This document shows, one piece after another, positions 48,340 to 59,151 of a DNA stretch of 64,000 nucleotides. The DNA lies in the NCBI RefSeq assembly GCF_003255815.1, contig NC_037686.1, positions 54,781,888-54,845,887 on the forward strand, given 5' to 3'. The notes beneath the pieces are model-generated. The model saw only the letters and a list, made by a program, of their open reading frames with translations, searched no databases and was not told the origin of the DNA. Position numbers and translations under genes: made by a program. This DNA is from Theropithecus gelada. Lineage: Eukaryota > Chordata > Mammalia > Primates > Cercopithecidae. Position 1 is the first letter of the stretch. Each line of letters opens with the position of its first letter.

Positions 48340-48778
48340 AATGTACTCATTCCCTGTGGCTGCCATAGCAAATTATCACAAATGGAGTCGCTTGACCAAT
48401 GGAAATTTATTCTCTCACAGTTCCAAAGTCCTATATCTGGGTACCAGTAGAGTGCTGTTCCCTCTTAAGGCTCTTAGGGTGATCCTTCCTCGCCTCTTCC
48501 AGCTTCTGGTGGCTCCAGGCGTTCCTTTGCATGTGGCTGCATCACTCTCAGCTTCCAGCTTCACATGCCTAATCCTTCTTGTGACTTCTCTTCTGTTCCT
48601 TTTAAGGACATTTGCCATTGGATTTAAGGAACACCTGGATAATCAGGATGAGCTCATCTTAGCATCCTTCATTGTATCTGCAGCGACTCATTTTTTCCTA
48701 ATAAGGTCACATTCACAGATTCTGGGGGCTAGGATGGGGAAAGATCTTTTGGGGTGCCCATAATTCACACCACTACAT
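48340..48778 (-). mobile_element. MLT1-type MaLR LTR, reverse
   Basis: TGTACTCATTCCCTGTGGCT, TTTATTCTCTCACAGTTCC, CTCTTCCAGCTTCTGGTGG, GGATAATCAGGATGAGCTC and TTTTGGGGTGCCCATAATTC give the mirrored MLT1 order. It accounts for the 147-codon plus frame at 48320-48763. Confidence 0.75.
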
Positions 48779-49194
48779 TAAGTATACTGTGGACTTCCAC
48801 GTCTTTACAAACTTCAGTTGCTTAAAAATAGACAACCAATATTTACTTCCATCCTTTAATACCAATTAAAAGAAAAATGAGGAAAGCTCTTCATCTTTCT
48901 GCTTCACATGCCATCTGGAACACAGCTGGCATATGCCTCATAGGTGAATGTCAAGAATCTGGTGCAAGTGTGCCCCAAGCCAAATGCACACACGTAGTCA
49001 ACTTCAAGAGCATGTTTTCCTAAGTATACTGTTCATACTTGATTATCTATATGCAATGGGAAAAGTCTAGCTTCCACACCACCTGGTTAGCTGCAGTGAT
49101 TGCATTTTCAGAAGCAAAAATCTACAGATGCTCTTATGCTGATGACAAGACAAAATCTTTGGGAAAATGATCCATTTAAAATGTTTTTTAAAAA

Positions 49195-49395
49195 GTCTCA
49201 TTGTTTACTAGCTGTGAGATCTTGGGCAAGTTATTTATAATTATCCAGTGTTTCAGTTTTCCCATCTGTAAAATAGTATAACAATACCCACCTCACAGGG
49301 TTCTTATAAGAATTAAATAGGTTAGTATTTGTAAAGCATTTAAAACAGTACCTAGCACATTGTAAGGACTACATAACTGTTTATGAAAATTTTGT
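49195..49395 (+). mobile_element. MIR SINE
   Basis: GAGATCTTGGGCAAGTTAT, CAGTTTTCCCATCTGTAAA, CACCTCACAGGGTTCTTATA and AGTACCTAGCACATTGTAA give a full MIR. Confidence 0.88.
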
Positions 49396-49916
49396 TAAAA
49401 GCCATGAGAAATCACGCTAAATGCTGAAGAGATACAAACACATTCAATGTATGCATATCAATTAAAGGTCTTGGTCTACTACCAAGAGATGCACACAAAA
49501 GTTTGATGCAGGCAAAAGTTTTTAGGATACAAATGGTTTGTAGAGTAACTGGGCAGGCTTAACAAATGGTTGGGACCAAGGGAAGCTGAGCCACAGAGGA
49601 CACAGCCAAGGGGACCTGCAAAGAACATCATTGCAGTTTCCTTGGATGCCATAGCTAGTGTCTGCCCTAGCTGGGCTGCCAAGAACCACTGTGTGGGGCC
49701 ACCTTCATCTTCTATAGTGGGAGGCAGAGCACTGCATTTCCCCAAGACCCCTTTAATAGAGATCCACACAAATAATAAGGTAGAACGCTGACAATCAAAA
49801 TAACACCTCCACAGTATGGCTTGTCTACATAAAATCACTGGATTTGTAAAGTCGGATTGAGATGAAAGCATACTGATAAGAGGCTCCCTCATACTAAACT
49901 GTATGAAATAAAAAAA
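49396..49916. other. Unassigned; holds a long minus open frame
   Basis: The minus frame at 49479-49925 (148 codons) is long for random DNA at this composition. The amino-acid string shows no recognised domain, and the DNA around 49540-49760 (GGGACCAAGGGAAGCTGAGC) resembles an interspersed repeat that I cannot name. I do not call a gene. Confidence 0.4.
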
Positions 49917-50065
49917 CTGTACCACTTCCTGGCTGTTTGACTTGGGTGAGTTAACCTAAATCTTAGTTTTCTTTGATAAATTTGACTGATAGTCGATTAT
50001 ATCTGCTAATTCTTCTAAAGTGTTTAGTTCAGTGCCTTACACAAGCTGATGGCTCTTAAGCATGA
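49917..50065 (+). mobile_element. MIR SINE, partial
   Basis: CTGGCTGTTTGACTTGGGTG, CTTAGTTTTCTTTGAT and AGTTCAGTGCCTTACACAAG give MIR order. Confidence 0.7.
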
Positions 50066-50444
50066 ACACCTACAAACGTGTGATCAATGGAATTAAATAT
50101 TTTACTTCTGAATATAAATTGAGTTCTGTATTTCATTGTAGAACTATGCTTATTTGAACTCTTCCCTCAAGCCCCTTCTCAATTGCTGGCCTTCTCTGGC
50201 ACATCAGTTTTCCTGAGCTTTCTCTCTCAGAGTCTCTGAGTACTTGTTGCATGTATTGCTCATAAGGCAAATATCACATGCTGCCTTTATTCACCAGCTG
50301 TATCATCTATACCCACACTTTAAGTATGCAGTGCACTGAGAAGCTAATGTTCTTATTCAGAGGTGAAGCCTGTAAACAAATTTAATACAATTTAATGTTT
50401 CAATCTAATTTAAGTCATAAGTGCAATAAGACCAAAAAACATGT

Positions 50445-50590
50445 CATGGGGCAGGCAGTATTATCACAGTATTACAGATGAGTCAGTTGAGACTCAGAAG
50501 GGTTGGCCTAAGGTCACACAACTAATAAGAAGCAGAGCCCAGATGGGTCTGTGAGATTCTAGAGTGCATAAATTCTGCCTCCTAAATTGC
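50445..50590 (-). mobile_element. MIR SINE, reverse, partial
   Basis: ATTACAGATGAGTCAGTTGA, TAAGGTCACACAACTAATAA and GCAGAGCCCAGATGGGT show the reverse MIR order. Confidence 0.8.
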
Positions 50591-51023
50591 ATTATCAATT
50601 TCTTGAGGGCAAGAATTAGGTTGCATATGCCTTCATGTCTCCCTTATTACCTGGTAAAGTCTTGAAAGAGGCAGGGCTCTAGCTTTGAGGACCAATGGAT
50701 AAAATGGCAAACATTTTAAAACCACACAACCCACTGGTGAATGGGTAGAAAGCCCATGTGTTCTTTTTTTGCTTTGTTTTCTGAATCTAGTAAGTTTTTG
50801 CCCATATGAGTATAAATGTCTACATTAAAGTTTGCTCTATACTTAAAATCTGTTCAATTGTTTGTAATTAACTAACCAGTCAGTCAACAAAATGGTCAAC
50901 ACAGGGTAGAAAAGAAAATCCATGCTAAGTTGTTTGAATTTTCAATAAAGTTAAGCAATGAAGTTAACAGAACTGCATATATTGTTATATGTTATGCATA
51001 AATATATAATCTGAAAAGAAAAT

Positions 51024-53247
51024 TGATATGGTTTGGCTCTGTATCCCTACCCAAATCTCACCTTGAGTTGTAATAATCCCCACGTGTTGTGTAGGGACCT
51101 TGTGGGAGGTAATTGAATCATGGGGGTGGGTTTTTCCCATGCTGTTCTCATTATAGTGAATAAGTCTCACAAGATTTGGTGGTTTTGTAAAGAGTAGTTC
51201 TCCCGCATATGCTCTCTCTTGCCTGCCACCATGTAAGATGTGACTTTGCTCCTCACTTGCCTTCCACCATGATTGTGAGGTCTCCCCAGTCATGTGGAAC
51301 TGTGAGTCCATTAAACCTCTTTCCTTCATAAATTACCAGTCTCGGGTATGTCTTTATTAGCAGGATGAGAACGGACTAACACAGTAAATTGGTACCAGGT
51401 AGTGGGGTGCTTCTGTAAAGATACCCAAAAATGGTGGAAGTGACTTTGGAACTGGGTAACAGAGGTTGGAACAGTCTTAAAGAAAGTTCAGAAGAATATA
51501 GAAAAATGTGGGAAAGTTTGGAACTTCCTAGAGACTTGTTGAATGGCTTTGACAAAATGCTGCTCATCTCAGACGGAGAGGAGGAACTTTTTGGGAACTG
51601 GAGTAAAGTCACTCTTGCTATGCAAAGAGACTGGTAGCATTTTGCCCCTGTCCTAGAGATCTGTGGGACTTTGAACTAGAGAGAGATGATTTAGAGTATC
51701 TGAGGGAAGAAATTTCTAAGCAGCGAAGCATTCAAGAGGAAGCACAGCACAAAACCTTGGCAAATGCACAGACTAATGATGCAACAGAAAACAAAAACTC
51801 ATTTTCTAGGGAGAAATTCAAGCCAGCTGCAGAAATTTGCATAAATAACAAGGAGCTGAATGTTAATCACCAAGGCAATGGGGAAAATGTATCCAGGGCA
51901 TGCCAGATACCTTCATGGCAGTCCCTCCCATCACAGGCCTGGAGGCCTAGGGGGAAAAATGATTTCCTGAGCCAAGCCCAGGGTCCCCTTGCTGTGTACA
52001 GCCTAGAGACTTGGTGTCCTGCATCTCTGCCACTCCAGCTGTGGCTTAAAAGGGCCAATGTACAGGTTGGGCTGTGGCTTCAGAGGGTAGAAGCCCCAAG
52101 CCTTGGCAATTTTCACATGGTGGTGAGCCTGCAGGTGCACAGAAGTCAATGATAGAAGTTTGGGAACCTCCACCTAGATTTTGGAGGATTTATGGAAACA
52201 ACTGGATGTCTAGGCAGAAGTTTGCTGCAGGGGCAAAGCCCTTATAGAGAAACTCTGATAGGGAAGTGCAGAAGAGAAATGTGGGGTTGGAGCTCCCACA
52301 CAGAGTCCCCACTGGTGTACTGCCTAGTGGAGCTGTAAGAGGGCCACTGTCCTCCGGACCCCAGAATGGTAGATCCACCAACAACTTGCACCATGCACCT
52401 GAAAAAGTCGCAGACATTCAATGCCAGCTCATGAAAGCAGCCAGGACTGGGACCATACCCTGCAAAACCACAGGGGTGGAACTGCCCAAGGCCATGGGAG
52501 CCTAACTCTTGCATCAGTGTGACCTGGATGTGAGACATGGAGTCAAAGGAGATTATTGTGAAGCTTTAAAATTTAATTGCTACCTCTATGGATTTTAGAC
52601 TTGCATGGGGCCTGTAGCTCCTTCGTTTTGGCCAACTTCTCCCATTTGAAATAGGTGTATTTACCCAATATCTGTACACCTATTGTATCTAGGAAGTAAC
52701 TAACTTGCTTTTGATTTTACAGGCTCAAAGGCAGAAGGGACTTGCCTTGTCTCAGATGAGACTTTGGACTGTGGACTTTTGAGTCAATGCTGAAATGAGT
52801 TAAGACTTTGGGGGACTGTTGGAAAGGCATGATTGGTTTTGAAATATGAGGACATAAGATTTGGGAGGGGCCAGGGATGGAATGATATGGTTTGGCTCTG
52901 TGCCCCCACCCAAACCTCACCTTGAATATAATAATCCCGTGTCATGGGAGGGACCTTGTGCGAGGTAATTAAACCATGGTGTGGGGTGGGGGGTGGTTCC
53001 TGTGCTGTTCTCATGATAGTGAATAAATCTCATGAGATCTGATGGTTTTATCAAGGGGAGCTCTCCTGCACATGCTTTTTTTGCCTGCCACCATGTAAGA
53101 CATGACTTTGCTCCTCATTCGCCTTCTACCATGATTGTGAGGCCTCCCCAGCCATGTGGAACTGTAAGTCCATTAAATCTCTTTCCTTTTGTAAATTACC
53201 CAGTCTCGGGTATGTCTTTATCAGCAGAATGAGAATGAACTGATACA
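51024..53247 (+). mobile_element. Full-length MST/THE1-type MaLR element, plus strand
   Basis: The 5' LTR is 51024-51383 and the 3' LTR is 52883-53247, with a 1.5-kb internal region between. A perfect 5-bp TSD, AAAAT, lies at 51019-51023 and 53248-53252. The internal start GGTACCAGGTAGTGGGGTGC mirrors that of the other two elements. The 131-codon frame at 51757-52152 is MaLR internal sequence and I do not claim a functional protein. Confidence 0.95.
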
Positions 53248-53252
53248 AAAAT

Positions 53253-53904
53253 GCACCCCAAAGATAAGCAATAGCAAATTAATCTACTGATTTTTGTATA
53301 GTTATGTATAAAGTTCAACTAAGACCTTGAACCAATGCCTTGATTATGGCCATCTCTGAACAAAATAAACGTAACTCAATATCGTAATATTTAAATTCCC
53401 ACAGCTGTGGAGTTCCCCTGGGAAACCAGACAGTTCAATCATGCTTCTTCAGAAGGCCTTATTTAAGAAACCTAGCTTATTTTTAACAAGTACTTACATT
53501 TCTAATTTCACCAAGTATGTCAGGAACATAAAGATCATCAGATTTAGAGTGTTTAACCAAAAAAGGCTTTACTTTTCTCATGTATCCAGAAGCTGGAGGT
53601 GAGCTGTTCTAGGGTGGTATGGTGAGTGGCTAAGGGATTTGACCACGGACTCAGTCATCTTCCATCTTCCAGCTAAGCCTTCCTTTCCAGGTAGTTTCAT
53701 TTTCAAACGCATTATTCCTAGGTTGCAAAACTGCTCCACCTCCAGTGGCATGCCTACATTTCAGATACAGGAGGAGGAAAAGGCAACAGGCAAGAAGGAA
53801 CATCAGCTGCATTGAGTTTTCCAGAAGCTCTACCTAGAGACTTCTGTGTGTACATAATTGGCAAGAGCTGCATTGCATTGGCATGCCTCATTGCAAGGGA
53901 GTTT
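53253..53904. other. Unassigned; possible old repeat 53540-53904
   Basis: AAGGCTTTACTTTTCTCATG, CATGTATCCAGAAGCTGGAG and GGGTGGTATGGTGAGTGGC look like a familiar interspersed repeat that I cannot name. No gene is seen. Confidence 0.4.
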
Positions 53905-53974
53905 TTTTTCTTTATTTCTTTAAATTGTTGTTGTTGTTTTTAAATCCCAGTATACTTCTTTTTTTTTTCTTTTA

Positions 53975-54105
53975 AGATTTCTGTAGAGACGTGCCCTCAC
54001 TATGTTGCCCAGGCTGTCTTTGAACTCTTGGGCTGATGCAAACCTCTTGCCTCAGCCTCCTGAGTAGCTGGGACTGTAGGTGTATGCCACCCTGCCTGGC
54101 TCTGG
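53975..54105 (-). mobile_element. Alu monomer (FLAM-like), reverse
   Basis: GTAGAGACGTGCCCTCACTA through ATGCCACCCTGCCTGGC is one Alu arm with a T-rich tail on its left side. Confidence 0.85.
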
Positions 54106-54141
54106 GAATATTTCTGATAAACAAATCAAGGTTCTGATGGT

Positions 54142-54164
54142 AAAAAAAAAAAAAAAAAAAAAAA
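54142..54164. repeat. Poly(A) run
   Basis: About 23 A residues in a row. No SINE body is attached on its left that I can recognise. Confidence 0.9.
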
Positions 54165-54989
54165 AGAGAGTAGATACTGGGTAGGTAACTAGAAATGCTT
54201 GCCGCAAGTAAAACACATGTGAACCATGGATTATGTTGTTTTCCCTCTGGATATTTCAGTACTTGAATTTCCTACATAACAAATCATTTATGGAGCAAGG
54301 AAATGATGGGGAGATCCTAAACTAGGGGCCACAAAGCTGCCCACAGGGCTGGTTTCATTCTACTCATTCTCAGTGGCTATATTATGCCCTTCTTTTTTGT
54401 CAACTGCTAGTTAGGACATTGCATTTCAGGAGGAGTATATTACTGCCGTAGGCCCTGAAAGAATCCTTATCTTAGCAGATGCTAACTGGTATGTTAACTT
54501 GTCATGGAAAGTGCTTTTTGTCTGTGTCTGGCCACTCAGCATTTAACTGCCCATATCTTTCATTGCTGGTCTTCCTTGATCTGGGACATGTGAGGGATTT
54601 GAGGTGAACCAGCTGGTGCAAAGGAAGCACTCAGTAAATATGATCTGCCAGTATCATTATTATTATCTCCTCAATTCCAACACAAGGGCAGGGCTAATGT
54701 CTTATACTTTGTTTCCCCACTCTGCTTCACTAGGAGAGGATATTGAATTATCTGCTGATTAATGCAATGGGTTACTTTAACTCATGCCACTGACCTACAC
54801 ATTACGGCTACTGCTGTCATCATCTACGTAATTCCACTCATGTGACCTAAGCAAAGGATAAATGTATTCTGTTTCCAAGTGCTATCCTCTGTGTGGACTA
54901 TTTTTCTGGCATCCCCAAGGAAGCAGTTGTATACCCCTAAGGGAGTCTGGTGATTAAAAGTTTTAACTTTAGACTTAGACTGAATTAGC
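54165..54989. other. No gene recognised
   Basis: A MIR-like end, GGAAGCACTCAGTAAATATG, lies near 54622-54645. Otherwise nothing is assignable. The minus frame at 54824-55042 lacks support. Confidence 0.4.
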
Positions 54990-55100
54990 TCTGAGTTGAC
55001 TAGCAAATCAACTTGCCAAATGCAGGACTCTGGAACATTCATTTAGTCTCTTGGAACTTCAGTTTTCTTATCTGGAAAATAAAGCTGACATCTACCTTGG
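54990..55100 (+). mobile_element. MIR SINE fragment
   Basis: TTAGTCTCTTGGAACTTCAG and TCTTATCTGGAAAATAAAGC fit the MIR core. A MIR 3' end resembling its missing half appears at 55585. Confidence 0.6.
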
Positions 55101-55584
55101 TTGGTGTTGTATGGGCCATGGCCGGGCCTGTCCATATGAAAGCCCCTCAGTGGGCATGGGTGGAACAGCCCAGGGCCCCATCGTGCAGACAAAGCAGGGA
55201 CGTAAAGGCCTAGTGAAGCTGGCCCTCCTGAGCAGCACAAGCACTGCCTCTTACGGTGATGTAAGTTGTTTGGGAATGCTGCCGTGGCTGTGAGCACCGA
55301 GGGCAGCGGGCCCATGTTCTATGTTCCTATGCTCTACTGGGCATATCATTCTCCCTGGGCTTCTAAGAGCCCTAATCTTTGGTGGAGGTAAGGTGAGCTG
55401 GAGAAACCTTTGCGGGGAGGGCAAAACCACCTATATATTTTTCTCTCATTACTATCTTTCCAGTGTTTGTTGCTTTTGCTGAAAAACCAAACTTGAGTAG
55501 AGCCCAAGACATCCTTCTTGACAGCCTGGAACCCAGACCAGGCTCACTGAGGTCTGGCCTAGCACAAGGGGTTGCAATAACTCA
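55101..55584. other. GC-richer unassigned stretch with splice-like signals
   Basis: It contains GGTGAT followed by GTAAGT (donor-like, 55261-55266) and a long pyrimidine tract ending in CAG (acceptor-like, 55440-55463). No domain is seen in the frames (55013-55213, 55051-55293, 55043-55315). It may be an insert splitting the MIR or unrelated DNA. Confidence 0.4.
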
Positions 55585-55685
55585 ATTATGTGAGATCATG
55601 AATGTAAAGCCCCTGCCACAGGGCTTGGCATACGGCAGGCTCTCCATAGGGATTATTTATGCTATTGTTTCTCCAGTAGCACCTA
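55585..55685 (+). mobile_element. MIR SINE 3' fragment
   Basis: TGTGAGATCATGAATGTAAA, CACAGGGCTTGGCATACGGC and ATTATTTATGCTATTG follow MIR order. Confidence 0.65.
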
Positions 55686-56358
55686 TGAGAAAATTTGTAT
55701 TTTGTTTTGGAGGAATGAACATGTAAGAGCTCTTTGCATTTCCTGGAGATAGACGCTATGCAAAGCTAAGATTTTTAACTCCTGTTTTTACTACATAATA
55801 CCAAAACAGGGCATGTAAACATTTTGTAGTATTAGGCATGAAAGTAGCACTGTGAATCCGAGGGATAAAGTCTGAACCAGTTTTCATGGAACTATTCTGC
55901 CCTCTCAATTCCAACTTAGCAGAAGGTAAAAACCAGGAACAAAAATAAACATTTTAAGTGGAGCTTTGGATTTCTCATAATCCACTGTGTTCTTAGAGAT
56001 ATGAGTGAATTCAATCCCCCTGCCTTTTTTTTTTTTTTTTTTTTTTTTGAAGAGATTACTTATTGGAAGGTTACTAGAATATTTCACTTAATTAAACTTG
56101 GCCAAAAACAGCTCTGAACCTTTGCATCTTAGAAACTTTCTCTCAGTTCCAGCTTGAAAATCTTGCAAAGAACTTAGATTGGTCTGGTGTAGGTCAGATG
56201 TACATCCCTAAACTAGTCAAATGTGGGGAGAAGGGTCATAAAAAAATTTTAGCTCCTGCCAGAAACAGAAGGTTAGCAGTGGAGGCACAGTTATCTCAAG
56301 AGGAAATGCTGAGCAAAGGCACAGCTGACCACTACACACTCATGTGAGATTTATGTTG
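55686..56358. other. No gene recognised; poly(T) near 56024-56048
   Basis: A run of about 25 T residues lies near 56024-56048 and would read as poly(A) on the minus strand. No SINE body is next to it. The minus frame at 55905-56087 merely reads the run. Confidence 0.45.
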
Positions 56359-56370
56359 AACATAATAATT

Positions 56371-56656
56371 GGCCGGGCACAGTGGCTCGTGCCTCTGATC
56401 CCAATACTTTGGGAGACCAAGGGCCAGACTGCATGAGTCCAGGAGTTCAAGACCATCCTGGGCAACATGGCAGGACCCTGTCTCTACAAAAACAAAATAT
56501 TTAAAAATTAGCCTGTGGTTCCTGCTATTCAGGAGGCTGAGATAAGAGGGTTGTTTGAACCCAGGAAGTCAAGGCAGCAGTGAGCCATCATTGTGCCACT
56601 GCACTCAAGCCTGTGTGACAGAGTGAGACCCTGTCTCAAACAAACAAATAAACAAA
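56371..56656 (+). mobile_element. AluJ-like SINE
   Basis: GGCCGGGCACAGTGGCTCGT starts it and an (AAAC)n-type tail ends it. An 11-bp TSD, AACATAATAAT, lies at 56359-56369 and 56657-56667. Confidence 0.95.
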
Positions 56657-56879
56657 AACATAATAATCGCTACAATAATTGATGGAAAGTTATTCAGGAA
56701 GAAAAATTTTATACACATTGGGCTCTAACATGGCTCAGAGGGGAGTAACAGGAGTAAAAGAGCAGAGAGAAAACTAGGGAGAAATAACAAAAACAGAAAA
56801 AAACCAGTGCACCACCCCTTCAATCCCCTGCTTCTCTGTTATTATACTTCTAATGCATTTATGTAAAATTATGTGTATA

Positions 56880-57600
56880 GAGTAGAAATTTTAAAAATAT
56901 AAAATTATAATTACAATTTTAAATAATCTTGTTATTTTACAATAGTTTTATAGAAAATTTGCAAAATTTATACAGAGGGTTCCCACACACTCCCTCACCC
57001 AGTTTCTCTTATTATTAACACCTAATGATTACTAATTACTAATAACTACTAAGGCACAGTTTTCATAATTAATGAACCAATATTGACATTTTATTAACTA
57101 CAGTCCACACTTTATTCAGATTTCTTTAGTTTTTACCTAATGTCCTTTTCTGTTTCAGGGCCCATCCAGGGCACCACATCCCACGTTTAGGGCCCCATCC
57201 AGGGCGCCGCACCCCACGTTTAGGGCCCCATCCAGGGTGCCGCACCCCACGTTTAGGGCCCCATCCGGGGTGCCGCACCCCACGTTTAGGGCCCCATCCA
57301 GGGTGCTGCACCCCATGCAGTGGTCATGTCTCTACAGGCTTCTTTGACAGTTTCTCAGCCTTTCCTTGTTTTTGACGACCTTGGTAGTTTTGAAGAGTAC
57401 TCACTGGGTATTTTGCCAAATGTTCCTATATTGAGATTTGTCTGTTCTTCTCATAATTAGACTGGGTTTGTGAGCACTGGGGAGGAAGTCCGTGTAGGTA
57501 AAGTGCCATTCTCATCATGTATCCAGGGTACACACTGTCAACTTATCACTGCTGATGTTCACATAGATCACCTGGCTGTGCTATGAGTAGTTTTTTATAA
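56880..57600. mobile_element. Old LINE-derived sequence (L1M-like) with a minisatellite inside
   Basis: GCAAAATTTATACAGAGGGT, CAGTTTCTCAGCCTTTCCTT, CGACCTTGGTAGTTTTGAAG and TTGCCAAATGTTCC continue collinearly on both sides of the minisatellite and share words with 25610-26330. The orientation is not settled. Confidence 0.5.
57158..57320. repeat. 33-bp minisatellite, five copies
   Basis: Tandem units begin GGGCCCCATCCAGGG and end CCCCACGTTTA. Copy 1 is 32 bases, copies 2-4 are 33 bases, and copy 5 is variant. The unit is GC-rich with CpG-containing GCCGCACC and CACGTT. Because 33 is a multiple of three, frames through it stay open and give an 11-residue repeat (HPGWGPKRGVR). Array length is likely polymorphic. 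Confidence 0.97.
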
Positions 57601-57959
57601 AATAAAACCAATCACAATAACATGAGAGATAGGACATGACAAGCAAACATGTAATCAGGCAAATCAGGATTTAATTGTATGGTTTCTAACTTTAAGAATA
57701 TTACTTCTCATTAGCAAGGAGAGGAGCTTTTAAAATGTTGACTGACGACTCCTAGAAGTTCGAGTAATATTGAGATATTCGAAGTAAAAGTTGATGTCTG
57801 TAAGATTGACAATTACCTTTGTTGGTCCCTTCGTTAATCATATTCAAATTCACTGAACATTATCTACTTAAAGTAAAAACAACTTTAAAAAATTCACAGA
57901 ATCACTGATGTTTGATGCAATTGGTATTTGATACCAAGCTAATTAAATTGTGTAAAAAG
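57601..57959. other. No gene recognised
   Basis: AT-rich DNA without repeat assignment. Confidence 0.45.
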
Positions 57960-57963
57960 AATT

Positions 57964-58088
57964 TATCTTTTCATGAGTTTACTCAAGAGTAATAATAATT
58001 CTAGATTTTAGTCCTTTGAGGCCAATTAAAGGAAATCTTGATAATTGATGTTTTCTTTTTATGGTTTTTTAAAATAACAAAGCATTAT
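57964..58088 (+). repeat. Local dispersed duplication, copy 1
   Basis: CTTTTCATGAGTTTACTCAA through AAAATAACAAAGCATT matches a second copy at 59669-59790 in the same orientation, close to 88 percent by eye. Confidence 0.85.
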
Positions 58089-58477
58089 AAAAATTTAACT
58101 ACTAATCACCTTCTACAATGTCAAATCATAAGAAAACAAGTTGAAAGTTGGTGCAAATTTATTTTTCAGGTAAAAGATGTAAAACATAAGGTATGAAGGT
58201 TTAGTCTAAACTCCAACAGGGCTGGACAATGAGCCGTGATGAACCAAATGCTATCTGGTACCACTGGCCTTTCCCACATGAAAGACTAAATGATGATAGG
58301 TGTAATATATACAAAGGCAGGAAAAATTGCAGGAAATTGTAAAGTTTTCCCACATTAAGGGTTAAAGTAAAAATGGTATTTCAGTTCTCAGGAAAAAAAA
58401 AATCAATCAAGCATACAACACCCTATTTTCAAAACTATGACAAATTGAGCTTTCAGTGCAAAATTATATGGAGATAT
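58089..58477. other. No gene recognised
   Basis: AT-rich DNA; the plus frame at 58373-58579 ends in the Alu and is not a gene. Confidence 0.4.
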
Positions 58478-58693
58478 TTCTTTTTGAGGCAGAATCTCAC
58501 TTTGTCACCCAGGCAGTGGCACGATTTCAGCTCATGCCACCTCCCAGGTTCAAGCAATTCTTGTGCCTCAGGCTCCTGAGTAGCAAGGATTACAGCAGCC
58601 TGCCACCCCACCAGGGCGTGTGTGTGTGTGTGTGTGTGTGTGCGTGTGTGTGTGTGTGTTTAGTAGAGATGGGGGTTTTGCCATCTTGGCCAG

Positions 58694-58740
<47 letters not shown>

Positions 58741-58777
58741 TAGAGATGGGGTTTTGCCATCTTGGCCAGACTGTGTA

Positions 58778-58816
<39 letters not shown>

Positions 58817-58940
58817 TTTTAGTAGATATGGGGCTTTGCCATCTTGGCCAGACTGGTCTCAAACTCCTGACCTCAAGTGATTCACCCACCTCGGCCTCCC
58901 AAAGTGCTGGAATTACAGGGGTGAGCCACTGAGCCCAGCT
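58478..58940 (-). mobile_element. Alu SINE, reverse, with an internally amplified segment
   Basis: The right arm (GAGGCAGAATCTCACTTTGT) and left arm (CCTGACCTCAAGTGATTCAC to GAGCCACTGAGCCCAGC) are normal. Between them, a unit comprising (TG)n plus TAGTAGAGATGGGGTTTTGC and CATCTTGGCCAGACT occurs three times (about 58617-58696, 58697-58776 and 58777-58853), where an ordinary Alu has it once. It is about 170 bp longer than usual. Confidence 0.93.
58617..58815. repeat. Three (TG)n microsatellites in an amplified Alu
   Basis: TG tracts at about 58617-58659 (with one CG), 58697-58738 and 58781-58815 are each followed by the same Alu-linker segment. The HTHT-type minus frame at 58590-59057 is an artefact of these tracts. 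Confidence 0.95.
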
Positions 58941-59151
58941 TTGGCAACATTTCTTACGTTTACCAATCAGGAGGAAAACTCTAAGATAGGGTCTGCTGTC
59001 AAGCAGGTGGAAACTTTTGGCATAATGCCATCTTCCTCCCTTCACAATGTACATCACAAGTTAAATTCCCTTAGAACTAACGTAAATACACCTATTTAAG
59101 GTAGTTTGACTAGATGTTTCTCAAATATATTTAATTAAGAAACTCTTTTCG

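Noticed and set aside
48320..48763. 147-codon plus open frame
   Set aside because: It coincides with a reverse MLT1-type LTR and has no protein features.
51757..52152. 131-codon plus open frame
   Set aside because: It lies inside the internal region of a full-length MaLR element; no intact retroviral protein is supported.
57126..57311. Minus frame of HPGWGPKRGVR repeats
   Set aside because: It is produced by the 33-bp minisatellite whose length is a multiple of three.
57158..57320. CRISPR-like regular repeats
   Set aside because: Units are directly adjacent with no unique spacers, and the context is a primate genome.
58590..59057. 155-codon minus open frame with HTHT runs
   Set aside because: It reads three (TG)n tracts and an amplified Alu.
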